Under the pieces are notes generated by a model. That model saw nothing but the letters and a program-made list of their open reading frames with translations. It ran no database searches and had not been told where the DNA came from. A DNA stretch of 64,000 bases from Nonomuraea sp. SYSU D8015 (lineage in GTDB: Bacteria; Actinomycetota; Actinomycetes; Streptosporangiales; Streptosporangiaceae): NCBI RefSeq assembly GCF_008065375.1, contig NZ_VJYI01000011.1, forward strand, positions 124,001 through 188,000, given 5' to 3'. Positions 44,406 through 52,652 of the stretch are shown here, piece after piece. Both the position numbers and the translations under genes were made by a program. The stretch's first letter is position 1; every line of letters begins with the position of its first letter.

Positions 44406-44950
44406 GGCTTGCCTCCGCTGGTGACCTTGTCACCCTTGCCGCCGGGCTGGAACTGCTCGCAGGCCTTGTGCGCGGCGTCGAGCTTCTCCTTCGAGCCGCC
44501 CTTCATCCGGATGCGCATCCCCTCGCCCGGCTTGGGGTCCGGCATGTCGATGCCCTGCTGGCGCATGCACTGCGCGAACTTGACCATCCGGTCGTAGTCC
44601 TCCGCGCTGGGCGTCTCCCCCGCGGGTGCGGCCGACTCCAGGAAGTGCTCGCACGATTTGTGGGCCTTTTCGAGTTTGTCTTCGGACACGCCCTGCGGGC
44701 GGATGAACTGTATGCCGCCGCCCTGGGGCTTGGGGTCGGGCATGTCGATGCCCTGCTGCCGCATGCACTGGGCGAACTTCAGCGCCGCCTCGCCGGGGTC
44801 CAGCGAGGCCGAGGAGGTGGCGGCGGGTACGGTCGCCGCGCCGCTCGCACCGGTCGCGCTGGCCACGCCGTCGTCGCCCGCCTTCGCCCCGCCGCAGGCG
44901 GCCAGCCCGAGCACCAGCAGTGCGGCGGCCGGCAGCAGTCGGATGTTCAT
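44402..44950 (-). CDS. lipoprotein with two tandem KFAQCMRQQGIDMPDP motifs
   Basis: 182 residues from ATG 44950 after GGAG. The signal peptide and lipobox read NIRLLPAAALLVLGLAACGG. The mature part holds a duplicated module: KFAQCMRQQGIDMPDPKPQG near residue 60 and KFAQCMRQQGIDMPDPKPGE near residue 125. Each is followed by a K-x-x-AHKxCE segment (EKAHKSCEHF, DAAHKACEQF), giving two conserved Cys per module. It heads the MacB-like operon and overlaps the adaptor gene by 4 bp. It may be a ligand- or metal-sensing surface component; no function is established that I know of. The frame is open further upstream, but the lipobox position supports this start. Confidence 0.88.
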   Translation of the reverse strand: MNIRLLPAAALLVLGLAACGGAKAGDDGVASATGASGAATVPAATSSASLDPGEAALKFAQCMRQQGIDMPDPKPQGGGIQFIRPQGVSEDKLEKAHKSCEHFLESAAPAGETPSAEDYDRMVKFAQCMRQQGIDMPDPKPGEGMRIRMKGGSKEKLDAAHKACEQFQPGGKGDKVTSGGKP

Positions 44951-45023
44951 GGGTTTCGCTCCTTCGCGCCGCGGGTCCTTCGCCCGAGGCGCGGCCTTAC
45001 TCCAGCCCATGGGGTGCTAGAAC

Positions 45024-45041
45024 CGGATAAACCCTTATCCG
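45024..45041. promoter_or_regulatory. inverted repeat CGGATAA-N4-TTATCCG, possible response-regulator site
   Basis: 7-bp arms at 45024-45030 and 45035-45041, in the only intergenic space between the divergent lipoprotein operon and the two-component genes (44951-45089). The position suits control of both directions by the adjacent response regulator. Confidence 0.5.
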
Positions 45042-45089
45042 CGGCTAACAGGTGATCCGTCACGCTCGTGGCCGAGGAAAGGGGCGGCG

Positions 45090-45743
45090 ATGCGGGTGCT
45101 TGTCGTCGAGGACGAAGAACGGCTGGCGGACGCGGTCGCGCACGGGCTGAGGCTGCACGCGATCGCCGTGGACGTGGCCTACGACGGGCAGGACGCCCTC
45201 GACCTGGCCGCGTACGTCGACTACGACGTGGTCGTGCTCGACCGGGACCTGCCCGAGGTGCACGGCGACGACGTGTGCCGGCGGCTGCGCGCCACCGGCG
45301 GGGGCGGCCGGGTGCTCATGCTGACGGCGGCCGGCCAGATCCGCGACAAGGTCGACGGGCTGGCGCTGGGGGCCGACGACTACCTGGTCAAGCCGTTCGC
45401 GTTCGCCGAGCTGGTGGCCAGGGTCAGGGCCCTGGGCCGCCGCGCGCCGCGGTCGTCGGAGCCGCCGCTGGAGCGGGCCGGGATCAGGCTCGACCCGGCC
45501 CGCCGCACGGTCACCAGGGACGGGCGCGCGGTGTCGCTGAACCGCAAGGAGTTCGACGTGCTGCACGTGTTGCTCCGGCGCGACGGCGAGCTGGTCACCT
45601 CCGGTGAGCTGCGCAGGAGCGTGTGGGACGAGCACGCCGACGCCGGCACCGGCGCGCTCCGCGTCACGATCACGTCGCTGCGCAAGAAGCTCGGCCTCCC
45701 GCCGGCGATCCAGAACGTGCCCGGAAAGGGGTACCGCCTTTGA
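45090..45743 (+). CDS. OmpR-family response regulator
   Basis: 217 residues. The receiver domain (1-115) has acidic residues in VVEDEERLADAV, the phospho-acceptor Asp in YDVVVLDRDLPEVHGDDV and Lys in DDYLVKPFAFAELV. The winged-helix DNA-binding domain (about 125-217) has LNRKEFDVLHVLLRRDGELV and GALRVTITSLRKKLGL. The last 4 bases overlap the histidine kinase start. It is divergent from the MacB-like operon, which is probably its target, as in other envelope-stress systems. Confidence 0.95.
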   Translation: MRVLVVEDEERLADAVAHGLRLHAIAVDVAYDGQDALDLAAYVDYDVVVLDRDLPEVHGDDVCRRLRATGGGGRVLMLTAAGQIRDKVDGLALGADDYLVKPFAFAELVARVRALGRRAPRSSEPPLERAGIRLDPARRTVTRDGRAVSLNRKEFDVLHVLLRRDGELVTSGELRRSVWDEHADAGTGALRVTITSLRKKLGLPPAIQNVPGKGYRL

Positions 45744-46891
45744 CGTCGTGGTGGCAGGGGAGACGGCTGCGGGTGCGGCTGACGCTCCTGTACGGCGGGC
45801 TGTTCCTGGCGGCCGGTTCGCTGCTGCTCTGGCTCACCTGCCTGATCACCGCGGACGCGATGAACCAGGAGTTCGTGGCCGGGGTCAACAGGATCCTGTC
45901 CGTGCCGCCGGGTGAGCCGTTGCCGCCGGCGCCCGGCCAGGTCGTCAGGGTCTCCGGCGAGATCTCCGACCGGGCCGAGATCGTGCTCAGCCGAGTCGTG
46001 CGGTCGTCGGTGATCGTGCTGATCCTCGTCGGGATCGTCGCCCTCGTGCTCGGATACGTGGTGGCCGACCGGGCGCTGCGGCCGCTGGACCGGGTGACCG
46101 AGACCGCGCAGCGGCTGTCGGAGGGCACGCTGCACGAGCGGATCGGGCTGCGCGGCCCGCCGGACGAGGTCAGGCGGCTGGCCGACACGTTCGACGCGAT
46201 GCTCGACCGGCTGCGCCGGGTGTTCGACGCGCAGCGGCGCTTCATCGCCAACGCCTCGCACGAGCTCCGGACGCCGCTGGCGATCAACCGCACGGTGCTG
46301 GAGGTGTCGCTGGAGGAGCCGGAGGCGTCGGACGACCTCAAGGCGCTGGCCCGGGCGCTGTTGGGGACCAACGCGCGCTACGAGCGGCTCATCGAGGGCC
46401 TGTTGCTGCTCGCGCAGTCGGAGCAGGAGCTGACCGTGCGCAGGCCGGTGGACCTGGAGCAGGTCGTGCGGACGGTGCTGGAGCAGCTCGACCTGCAGTC
46501 GCGCAAGCGGCCCGTCACGCTGCACGAGGACCTGCGTCCCGTGCTGGTCGAAGGGGATCCGCTGTTCCTGGAGCGGTGCGTGTTCAACCTGCTGGAGAAC
46601 GCCACCAAGTACAACGTGCGCGACGGCGCGATCTGGCTCGCGTTGCGGGAGGACGACGGAGGCGCGGTGATCACGGTGGAGAACACCGGGCCGCCGGTGC
46701 CGCCGTACGAGGTGGACGACCTGTTCGAGCCGTTCAGCCGGATGCAGGGAGATCGGGTCCGCTCGTACAAGGGGGCGGGGCTGGGGTTGTCGATCGTGCG
46801 GGCCATCGTGGCCGCGCATGGAGGCCAGGTGGGGGCGGTGGCGCGGCCGGAGGGCGGGCTCCGGGTCACCGTACGCCTGCCGCGCGGTTGA
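45740..46891 (+). CDS. sensor histidine kinase
   Basis: 383 residues from a TTG at 45740 overlapping the response-regulator stop (TTGA). TM1 is LTLLYGGLFLAAGSLLLWLT. A short extracytoplasmic loop follows (about 45-80), then TM2 VIVLILVGIVALVLGYVVA and HAMP (about 105-160). HisKA has the phospho-His in RRFIANASHELRTPLAINRT. HATPase_c has NLLENATKYN, VENTGPPVPPYEVDDLFEPF and GAGLGLSIVRAIVAAHGG. The short sensor loop suggests detection inside the membrane or through the neighbouring export proteins. A GTG several codons downstream is an alternative start. Confidence 0.93.
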   Translation: MTSWWQGRRLRVRLTLLYGGLFLAAGSLLLWLTCLITADAMNQEFVAGVNRILSVPPGEPLPPAPGQVVRVSGEISDRAEIVLSRVVRSSVIVLILVGIVALVLGYVVADRALRPLDRVTETAQRLSEGTLHERIGLRGPPDEVRRLADTFDAMLDRLRRVFDAQRRFIANASHELRTPLAINRTVLEVSLEEPEASDDLKALARALLGTNARYERLIEGLLLLAQSEQELTVRRPVDLEQVVRTVLEQLDLQSRKRPVTLHEDLRPVLVEGDPLFLERCVFNLLENATKYNVRDGAIWLALREDDGGAVITVENTGPPVPPYEVDDLFEPFSRMQGDRVRSYKGAGLGLSIVRAIVAAHGGQVGAVARPEGGLRVTVRLPRG

Positions 46892-46938
46892 GTGAGTCCT
46901 TGAGGGGCCGGATGAGGCCGCCGTGAGATCCTGAAGGC

Positions 46939-47535
46939 GTGTTGCCGCCCATTGACGTGCTGCGTGAGCAGATCACCGCCCGGCTGACCGCCTTCGACCG
47001 CCGGGAGGTGCCCCCTGCCGGAGGCATCCTCCGGGCCGCCGTCACCGTGTGCGTGCTGGAGGACGCCGAGCGGGTCCCGTACACGATCCTGCTCAGGCGC
47101 GCCCCGCGCGGCCGCAACCCCGGGCAGTGGGCGCTGCCCGGCGGGCGGCTGGACGACGGGGAGCAGCCGGTCGAGGCGGCGCTGCGGGAGCTGGCCGAGG
47201 AGGCCGGCGTCAAGGATGTCGAGGTGGCGGGGCTGCTGGACGACTTCGTCACCGACTCGGGATTCGTGATCACGCCGGTGGTGGCGTTCGGCGGGCAGCA
47301 GGAGCCGGTGCCCGATCCGAGGGAGGTGGCGTCGCTGCACGCGGTGCCGCTGGAGCGGTTCCTGGCGCCCGGGGTGCCGCGCTGGGAGGGCGAGCTGCTG
47401 CAGATGCCGCTGGGGCCCTCGATCGTGGTCCACGCGCCGACGGGGGCGATTCTGTGGCAGTTCGCGGAGGTGGCGCTGCGGGGCCGCGAACTACGCGTCT
47501 TCGACGTCGCCCAACCCCACTGGACGAGGACCTGA
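46939..47535 (+). CDS. NUDIX hydrolase
   Basis: 198 residues from a GTG. The Nudix box GGRLDDGEQPVEAALRELAE, then EAGV, is intact (about residues 73-96), preceded by LLRRAPRGRNPGQWALPGG. It resembles CoA-pyrophosphatase-like or general NDP-X members in this arrangement. The substrate is not deducible. It stands alone 47 bases after the histidine kinase. Confidence 0.9.
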   Translation: MLPPIDVLREQITARLTAFDRREVPPAGGILRAAVTVCVLEDAERVPYTILLRRAPRGRNPGQWALPGGRLDDGEQPVEAALRELAEEAGVKDVEVAGLLDDFVTDSGFVITPVVAFGGQQEPVPDPREVASLHAVPLERFLAPGVPRWEGELLQMPLGPSIVVHAPTGAILWQFAEVALRGRELRVFDVAQPHWTRT

Positions 47536-47817
47536 CCGGCCGCCGCGATCGGCACGCCATCCACGTCCCGGCCGCGTCACGGGCTCCCCATGCGGAAGGC
47601 ACGATTACCTCCCGAGCCAACCCGTGTGCTTAACTCAAGAGGCCGATGTGGTTAGTGTCCCCCGGGCCGCAAATTACCGCCTTCACGGAATACCGTTCGG
47701 CTGGAGCCGTGTTGTGCATCTCGCCGAGGAGGCGACCGCCACATCGGCCTCACGCTTTCCCAGGCGCCTCGCTCATCCGGCGGGACGCCTGCCTTATGGT
47801 GGGGTGGCCGACCGCCG

Positions 47818-48495
47818 ATGATCCGGGAGAGCCTGTTGCTTTACGAAGTGGTCAAGTTCGCCGCGACGCCGCTCACGCACGCGATGTGCCGGCCGCACAT
47901 CTCCGGCGCGGCACACGTGCCGCGCAGCGGGCCCGCGATCCTGGCCGCCAACCACCTGTCCGTGCTCGACTCGTTCCTGCTGCCCGCGCTGCTGCCGCGG
48001 CACGTGACGTTCACCGCCAAGAACGAGTACTTCTCCGGCAACCCGGTCTCGGGCTTCTTCATGCGGCTGGGCAGGAGCCTGCCGATCGACCGGGAGAGCG
48101 CGCACGCCGCACAGGCCATGCTGGACGAGGCCGCCGCCCTGCTGGAGCGGGGCGAGCTGTTCGGGATCCATCCCGAGGGCACCCGCTCCCCCGACGGCCG
48201 CCTCTACCGCGGCAAGATCGGCGTGGCGTGGCTGACGCTCAAGACGGGCGCGCCGGTGCTGCCCGTGGCGCTCAAGGGCACCGAGAAGGTGCTGCCCCTG
48301 GGCGCCAAGGTGCCCAGGCCGGCGAAGATCGGCATCTCCATCGGGGAGCCCATGCACTTCGAGGGCGACCACACCAAGGCACGCGACCGGCGGCGGGTCA
48401 CCGACGAGATCATGGCCGCCATCCAGAAGCTGTCCGGACAGGAATACGTACCGGTTTACGCATCCAGCGTCAAGGCATCCAACGGATTGGCCTAA
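47818..48495 (+). CDS. 1-acyl-sn-glycerol-3-phosphate acyltransferase family protein (PlsC-like)
   Basis: 225 residues. Acyltransferase motif I is AANHLSVLDSFLLPALL (the usual H-x4-D shortened to NHxSxxD, as in PlsC proteins). Motif II is YFSGNPVSGFFMRLGRSLPI, motif III FGIHPEGTRSPDGRLYRGKI and motif IV VLPVALKGTEK. It should acylate lysophosphatidate at the membrane face. The ATG at 47818 has only a weak ribosome binding site. The 282 bases upstream hold nothing I recognise beyond presumed promoter sequence. Confidence 0.9.
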   Translation: MIRESLLLYEVVKFAATPLTHAMCRPHISGAAHVPRSGPAILAANHLSVLDSFLLPALLPRHVTFTAKNEYFSGNPVSGFFMRLGRSLPIDRESAHAAQAMLDEAAALLERGELFGIHPEGTRSPDGRLYRGKIGVAWLTLKTGAPVLPVALKGTEKVLPLGAKVPRPAKIGISIGEPMHFEGDHTKARDRRRVTDEIMAAIQKLSGQEYVPVYASSVKASNGLA

Positions 48496-48533
48496 GCTCG
48501 GGCATCTGTCGTCGAAGACCAGGGGGCTGATCA

Positions 48534-50135
48534 GTGGCGCGGGGTCGTACGATCGCGATCGTGTCCGGTGCCACCGTGCTCGTGGTGGGCGCCGCGGCCG
48601 GTGGGGCTTACTACCTCCTGCACACCAGGGGCACGCCGGCCGAGACCGCGCAGCGTTTCGCAGCCGCGTGGCAGGCCGGCGACAAGGCCGCCATGACGAG
48701 AGAGCTGGCCAGACCGCAGCCGCTCGACGCGTACGACCAGCAGCGCAGCGCGCTCACAGTGGAGCGGACCACGGTCCGTCTCGGCGCGGTCACCGAGGGT
48801 GACGGCACCGCCCGCGTCCCCTACACCGCCACCCTGGCCTTGAAGAACGTCGGCGAGTGGTCCTACGAGGGCCGGATCGACCTGGTGGTGGCCGACCGCA
48901 CCTGGAAGGTCGACTGGAAGCCGGCGACGCTGCACCCGTCGATGACGGCGGGGGCGACGTTCGGGATCAAGACGCGCTGGCCGGAGCGGGCCGAGATCAC
49001 CGACGCCGAGGGCGACCGCATCGACGACGGCACAGCGGGCGGGTCGGTGCAGCAGCTCGTCGGTTTCCTGGACAAGGCGACCAAGAAGGACGTCGGCAAG
49101 CTGGGCTCCGCCTACAAGGTCGGGCAGGCCGTCGGGCGGGGCGGGCTGCAGGAGACGTTCCAGAAGCGGCTGGCGGGCACCCCGTCCACCGACATCCAGC
49201 TCGGCGGCAAGACGCTCAAGACCATCGAGGGCAAAGAGGGCGAGCCCTTGCGGACCACGCTCGACCCGCGCGCGCAGGCCGCGGCGGTGGGCGCGGTCAA
49301 GGACGTGGAGAAGCCGGCTTCGATGGTGGCGATCAAGCCGTCGACCGGGGAGATCCTGGCCGTGGTCAACAACCGGGGCGGCTTCAACCGGGCGCTGGAC
49401 GGCCGCTACCCGCCGGGCTCGACGTTCAAGGCCGTCACGGCGATCGGGCTGCTCGCGGCGGGGATGTCGCCACAGGACCAGGTCACGTGCCCGAAGCGGG
49501 CCAACGTCGGCGGCCTGCCGATCCGCAACTCCGACAACGAGGCGTTCGGATCGCTGTCGTTCCTCGACTCCTTCGCCCATTCGTGCAACACGACCTTCGC
49601 GCCCCTGGCGCACGCGAAGCTTGGCGCCGCCAAGCTGCTCGACGCGGCCGAGGACGTGGGCTTCAACCAGCCGCTCAACATCGGGGTGCCGGCCACCGAG
49701 GCCAGCTTCCCCCGGGCGGAGTCGGACTCGGAGCTGGCCGCGGAGTCGTTCGGGCAGGCGCGGATCACCGCGAGCCCGCTGTCGATGGCCTCGGTGGCCG
49801 CCGCCATCGCCGACGGCACCTGGCGCCCGCCGACGCTGGTGCCCTCGCTGAAGCAGCAGGCCTCCGAGCGGAAGCTGCCCGACGGGGTGAAGGAGCAGCT
49901 CCACACCATGATGGAGGCCGTGGTCACCAAGGGCACCGCCAAGGCGGCGGGGCTGCCCGCCGGCACGCACGGCAAGACCGGCACGGCCGAGTACGGCAGC
50001 GGCGAAAAGCTGCCCAGCCATGCCTGGTTCATGGGGTTCCGGGGCGACGTGGCGTTCGCGGTCGTCGTGGAGGGCGGCGGCGGGGGCGGCAAGGTGGCCG
50101 CCCCGCTGGCGGCGAAGTTCCTCAAGGCCCTGTGA
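48534..50135 (+). CDS. class B penicillin-binding protein with NTF2-like N-terminal domain
   Basis: 533 residues from a GTG at 48534 preceded by AGGGGG. N-terminal anchor TIAIVSGATVLVVGAAAGGA, then an MecA-N/NTF2-like domain (about 34-155), a PBP dimer-like linker and the transpeptidase domain with SxxK Ser296 in PPGSTFKAVTAIGLLAAG, SxN in AHSCNTTFAPLAH and KTG in HGKTGTAEYGSGE. It crosslinks peptidoglycan outside the membrane. The domain order matches actinomycete PBPs related to PBP2a, so low beta-lactam affinity is possible but not shown. Confidence 0.93.
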   Translation: MARGRTIAIVSGATVLVVGAAAGGAYYLLHTRGTPAETAQRFAAAWQAGDKAAMTRELARPQPLDAYDQQRSALTVERTTVRLGAVTEGDGTARVPYTATLALKNVGEWSYEGRIDLVVADRTWKVDWKPATLHPSMTAGATFGIKTRWPERAEITDAEGDRIDDGTAGGSVQQLVGFLDKATKKDVGKLGSAYKVGQAVGRGGLQETFQKRLAGTPSTDIQLGGKTLKTIEGKEGEPLRTTLDPRAQAAAVGAVKDVEKPASMVAIKPSTGEILAVVNNRGGFNRALDGRYPPGSTFKAVTAIGLLAAGMSPQDQVTCPKRANVGGLPIRNSDNEAFGSLSFLDSFAHSCNTTFAPLAHAKLGAAKLLDAAEDVGFNQPLNIGVPATEASFPRAESDSELAAESFGQARITASPLSMASVAAAIADGTWRPPTLVPSLKQQASERKLPDGVKEQLHTMMEAVVTKGTAKAAGLPAGTHGKTGTAEYGSGEKLPSHAWFMGFRGDVAFAVVVEGGGGGGKVAAPLAAKFLKAL

Positions 50136-50159
50136 GCCGGTTACGGGCTCACGGGGCGG

Positions 50160-50640
50160 TCAGGCGGGGCTGGAACGATCCGGCGCCGGGGTGAGGAAGA
50201 CGATCCCCAGGTTGTGACGCCGGGCCGCCTCGGCGAGTTCCTCCCGGGTGGGCTCGCGCTTCACGGTGTCGATCATGCCGAGCCGTCCGACGCCCTCCAG
50301 TCCCACCGTTTCGATCATCTCGAGCGCGATGTCGGCCAGTGCCTCGGGATCGGTCTCGAGGCGGGCGTGCATCGCAGAGCGCACGCCCCGGTCCGTCACC
50401 TCGATGTCGGCGCCGCCGCGGAAAGTTGGCCCGCCAGCCGGCCTCCGTGAACACCCCGATCCGCCCGTTGAAGTCCTGCTTCGTGACGGGCACCTCGTAG
50501 GGCGTCCCGCTCTTCCTACCGCGGAAGTGCAGCAGGATCAGGCCATCCATCGACTTGGTGTAGGCGCCCTTGCGGATCTCCTTACGCATCATGGGATTGA
50601 ACAGTCGGAGCCACAGTTTTTGGCGTACGACTTGGATCAT
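50160..50640 (-). pseudogene. frameshifted deazaflavin (F420)-dependent nitroreductase-like gene
   Basis: The frame from 50640 reads LWLRLFNPMMRKEIRKGAYT, GLILLHFRGRKSGTPYEVPV and GVFTEAGWRANF, then loses sense. One base shift near 50424 restores a frame reading RGGADIEVTDRGVRSAMHAR and AEAARRHNLGIVFLTPAPDR to a TGA at 50160-50162. The joined product resembles the DUF385/F420H2-dependent reductase family. No ribosome binding site precedes 50640. A single-base sequencing error remains possible. Confidence 0.6.
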
Positions 50641-50839
50641 GGAGGAGGAGCGATGTGGAAAGGGGGTGGCGTCGGGCGCGGGCTCGTTGATCTTCCCGTC
50701 GGCGCCCTCGCCCGCCCGCACCGCCCGGTTGACCACCCGGACGATCTGCTCGGCGGAGAAGACCGCGTACTGTGGCCGCGCCCACCACGGTCACGGCTCC
50801 CAGGAAGCCGCGTCGCGTCGTCTCGGCCGATGTCGACAC
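50641..50839 (-). pseudogene. truncated Tat-exported gene fragment
   Basis: A GTG at 50839 with a good AGGAAAGG site starts a Tat leader VSTSAETTRRGFLGAVTVVG (twin-Arg RRGFLG). After about 25 codons coding sense shifts frame to AVFSAEQIVRVVNRAVRAGE and GADGKINEPAPDATPF, which runs into the reductase remnant downstream. The two remnants may be one decayed gene or two fused pieces. The interval 50840-51103 shows no intact gene. Confidence 0.45.
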
Positions 50840-51103
50840 CGACCTTTCCTGTTTTCGGCTCCGGCTGTCCGGAGACGTGTTCAACGATCTGTCCGGCCCA
50901 GGCCGCCCAGCGCCGCGGTCACCACCAGGCCCCCCCGGGGCGCGGAATTCGGCAGGCACGGCGGATTCTTGGCCATCGGCCCGGGCGAGGACAATCAAGT
51001 GAATTCCGCTGTCCCGCCAGCGAGACAGGTGCACGTGAGTTTCTCGGTAGCAAAAGCCCGCCGTGGTTGAATGAAATTCACCATTTCGCCCGAGCGCTTC
51101 CCG

Positions 51104-52093
51104 TCACTCCTCTTGAGCGCTGGTCGGCTGGGGCTCAGGCGGGAGTTCGAGCTTCGCGCACCGCAGCGCCTGCCTGATCTCGGCCGCGCCCACCGCGGCG
51201 TCGTCCACGGTGACGATGAACTCGCCGCCGCCGCGCAGGGCCACCAGCAGGGCCTCGCCCCTCCTGACCACGACCGCGTGCTTGCGCCGCTTGCGCAGGC
51301 GCCACCCCCAGCCCCACTGGCGCGGATCGATCTCCACCCGCTCGGCGGTCTCGATCTGCTCCAGCGTGATACGTCGCGGGAACAGGAACGGCACGCCCCC
51401 GCGGACAGTCAGCCGGCATCCGTCGAAGACGGCCGTGACGCCGCTCCAGAAATGGAGGCTGGCCAGGGGGACGACGGCGGCGGCCAGCATCCAGCTCACG
51501 CCCAGGGCAGCCAGGACGAGCATGAGACAGGTGGCGGCGAGGGTCCGCCAGAAGTAGGCGGGATTTCGCGCCCGGCCGATCCACACTGTGCGTCCTCGCG
51601 CGGGTGGGTCCGTGACGGGGTCGTCGGGTATCTCCTCGCGCTCCTCGGGCTGTGGCCTGCGGGGGCTTACGGCTATCGCGCCGAACAGCATGGCCAGCAC
51701 GCCGCTGCCCACCGCGACGGTGGGAGCGTAGGACGGCGAGGACGCCTCCTGCCATGACGCTGCGTCAAGGTTGGACACCACGACGCCCAGGAGGAGCGCC
51801 ACATCCAGCAGGACAACGATGCCCAGGGCCAGTCCGGCCGCGATCCGGCGGCCCATCGAGCCGTCGTGGCGTAGCAGCGCGAGCAGCCCGAGAACACTCC
51901 ATGCCCCGGTGCCCAGCATGAGGTTCTCCCCGACGGCGGCCCAGAGGTGACTGGAGCGATCGGGGGTCTCATCGGTGAAATGCGTGGCCACGGGCTCGGG
52001 TAACCGGTGCCTGAGCGCGAGGGGGATTGCGAGCGTGGCGGTGTGAACGGACGCGGGAATGAGAATCACAACCTTCACGAAGCGTGACCTCAT
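51104..52093 (-). CDS. DUF1648-containing membrane protein, candidate SdpI-like immunity protein
   Basis: 329 residues. The N-terminal segment KVVILIPASVHTATLAIPLA and LPEPVATHFTDETPD match the DUF1648 pattern (membrane segment, then LPxxVxTHF-x-PD). Five or so further hydrophobic segments run to about residue 205, then a soluble domain (GVPFLFPRRITLEQIETAER, WRLRKRRKHAVVVRRGEALL) resembling bacterial PH-like domains. DUF1648 is the N-terminal domain of Bacillus SdpI, immunity protein and receptor for the SDP toxin. Here the gene lies behind a GntR repressor and opposite an sdpC-A-B operon, the same logic as sdpRI. A GTG at 52123 overlaps the GntR stop (GTGA); I prefer ATG 52093 after GGGGAG. 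The immunity role is inference. Confidence 0.8.
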   Translation of the reverse strand: MRSRFVKVVILIPASVHTATLAIPLALRHRLPEPVATHFTDETPDRSSHLWAAVGENLMLGTGAWSVLGLLALLRHDGSMGRRIAAGLALGIVVLLDVALLLGVVVSNLDAASWQEASSPSYAPTVAVGSGVLAMLFGAIAVSPRRPQPEEREEIPDDPVTDPPARGRTVWIGRARNPAYFWRTLAATCLMLVLAALGVSWMLAAAVVPLASLHFWSGVTAVFDGCRLTVRGGVPFLFPRRITLEQIETAERVEIDPRQWGWGWRLRKRRKHAVVVRRGEALLVALRGGGEFIVTVDDAAVGAAEIRQALRCAKLELPPEPQPTSAQEE

Positions 52094-52119
52094 ACCTCTG
52101 TCTCCCCGTCGCGGTGATG

Positions 52120-52515
52120 TCACTCCCCCTCGCCCGAGATACTGTCATATCCGATATTGGCCCGAAAGCTCCGCGTTATTAGTCGAATCAGCTCGTTCTC
52201 AGTGAGGCCCACCCGATGGGCTTCCATGAGCAGGTGCGCCACCGCCTGCGACAACCGGGGATCAATCTGTTTCTCGGAAGGGGACACCACCACCGTTCCC
52301 CGGCCCCGCCGCACTTCCAGCAACCCCTCATCACGGAGAAGCGCGTAGGCGCGCAGGACCGTATGCAGGTTGACCTTCAGAATCTCCGCGAGATCCTTGG
52401 CGGGAGGCAGGCGGTCCCCTGGCCGGAGCGCCCCAGAGGCAAGCGCTTGCCGGAGGCTTCTGGCGATCTGGTCGAAGAGGGGCTCCGCCGAGCTCGGGTC
52501 GATGCTCAGGCGCAT
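52120..52515 (-). CDS. GntR-family (YtrA-like) transcriptional regulator
   Basis: 131 residues. The winged helix (about 10-75) reads PLFDQIARSLRQALASGALR, GDRLPPAKDLAEILKVNLHT and VLRAYALLRDEGLLEVRRGR. The short helical C-terminus (about 80-131) is that of the YtrA subgroup, which lack a large effector domain and usually repress an operon coding for membrane transport or resistance proteins. Here the operon partner is the DUF1648 protein. The divergent sdp-like operon starts 138 bases away, so it may control both. Confidence 0.92.
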   Translation of the reverse strand: MRLSIDPSSAEPLFDQIARSLRQALASGALRPGDRLPPAKDLAEILKVNLHTVLRAYALLRDEGLLEVRRGRGTVVVSPSEKQIDPRLSQAVAHLLMEAHRVGLTENELIRLITRSFRANIGYDSISGEGE

Positions 52516-52580
52516 TAACGCCTCCTTCTTGAGCTCCTGCCGTCACGGACAGTAGTGCCAGCTTCCCCCGAAGGGCCCCG

Positions 52581-52610
52581 TTTACAACGTTCTTCGAGAA
52601 GTTATATAAC
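52581..52610 (+). promoter_or_regulatory. candidate sigma-70 promoter of the sdp-like operon, with a GTTATATAAC palindrome
   Basis: TTTACA (52581-52586), an 18-base spacer and TATAAC (52605-52610), 43 bases before the sdpC-like start. The -10 region lies in a perfect palindrome GTTATATAAC (52601-52610), which could be the GntR operator. This is the most AT-rich stretch of the neighbourhood. Confidence 0.55.
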
Positions 52611-52652
52611 AAATGAGTCTTCTGGTGACCGCCACTGTGACCTGGAGCGAAG

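Noticed and set aside
50132..50152. 7-bp hairpin at the stop of the penicillin-binding protein gene
   Set aside because: Short stem overlapping the stop codon; such stems are frequent by chance in this GC-rich sequence, so not listed as a terminator.
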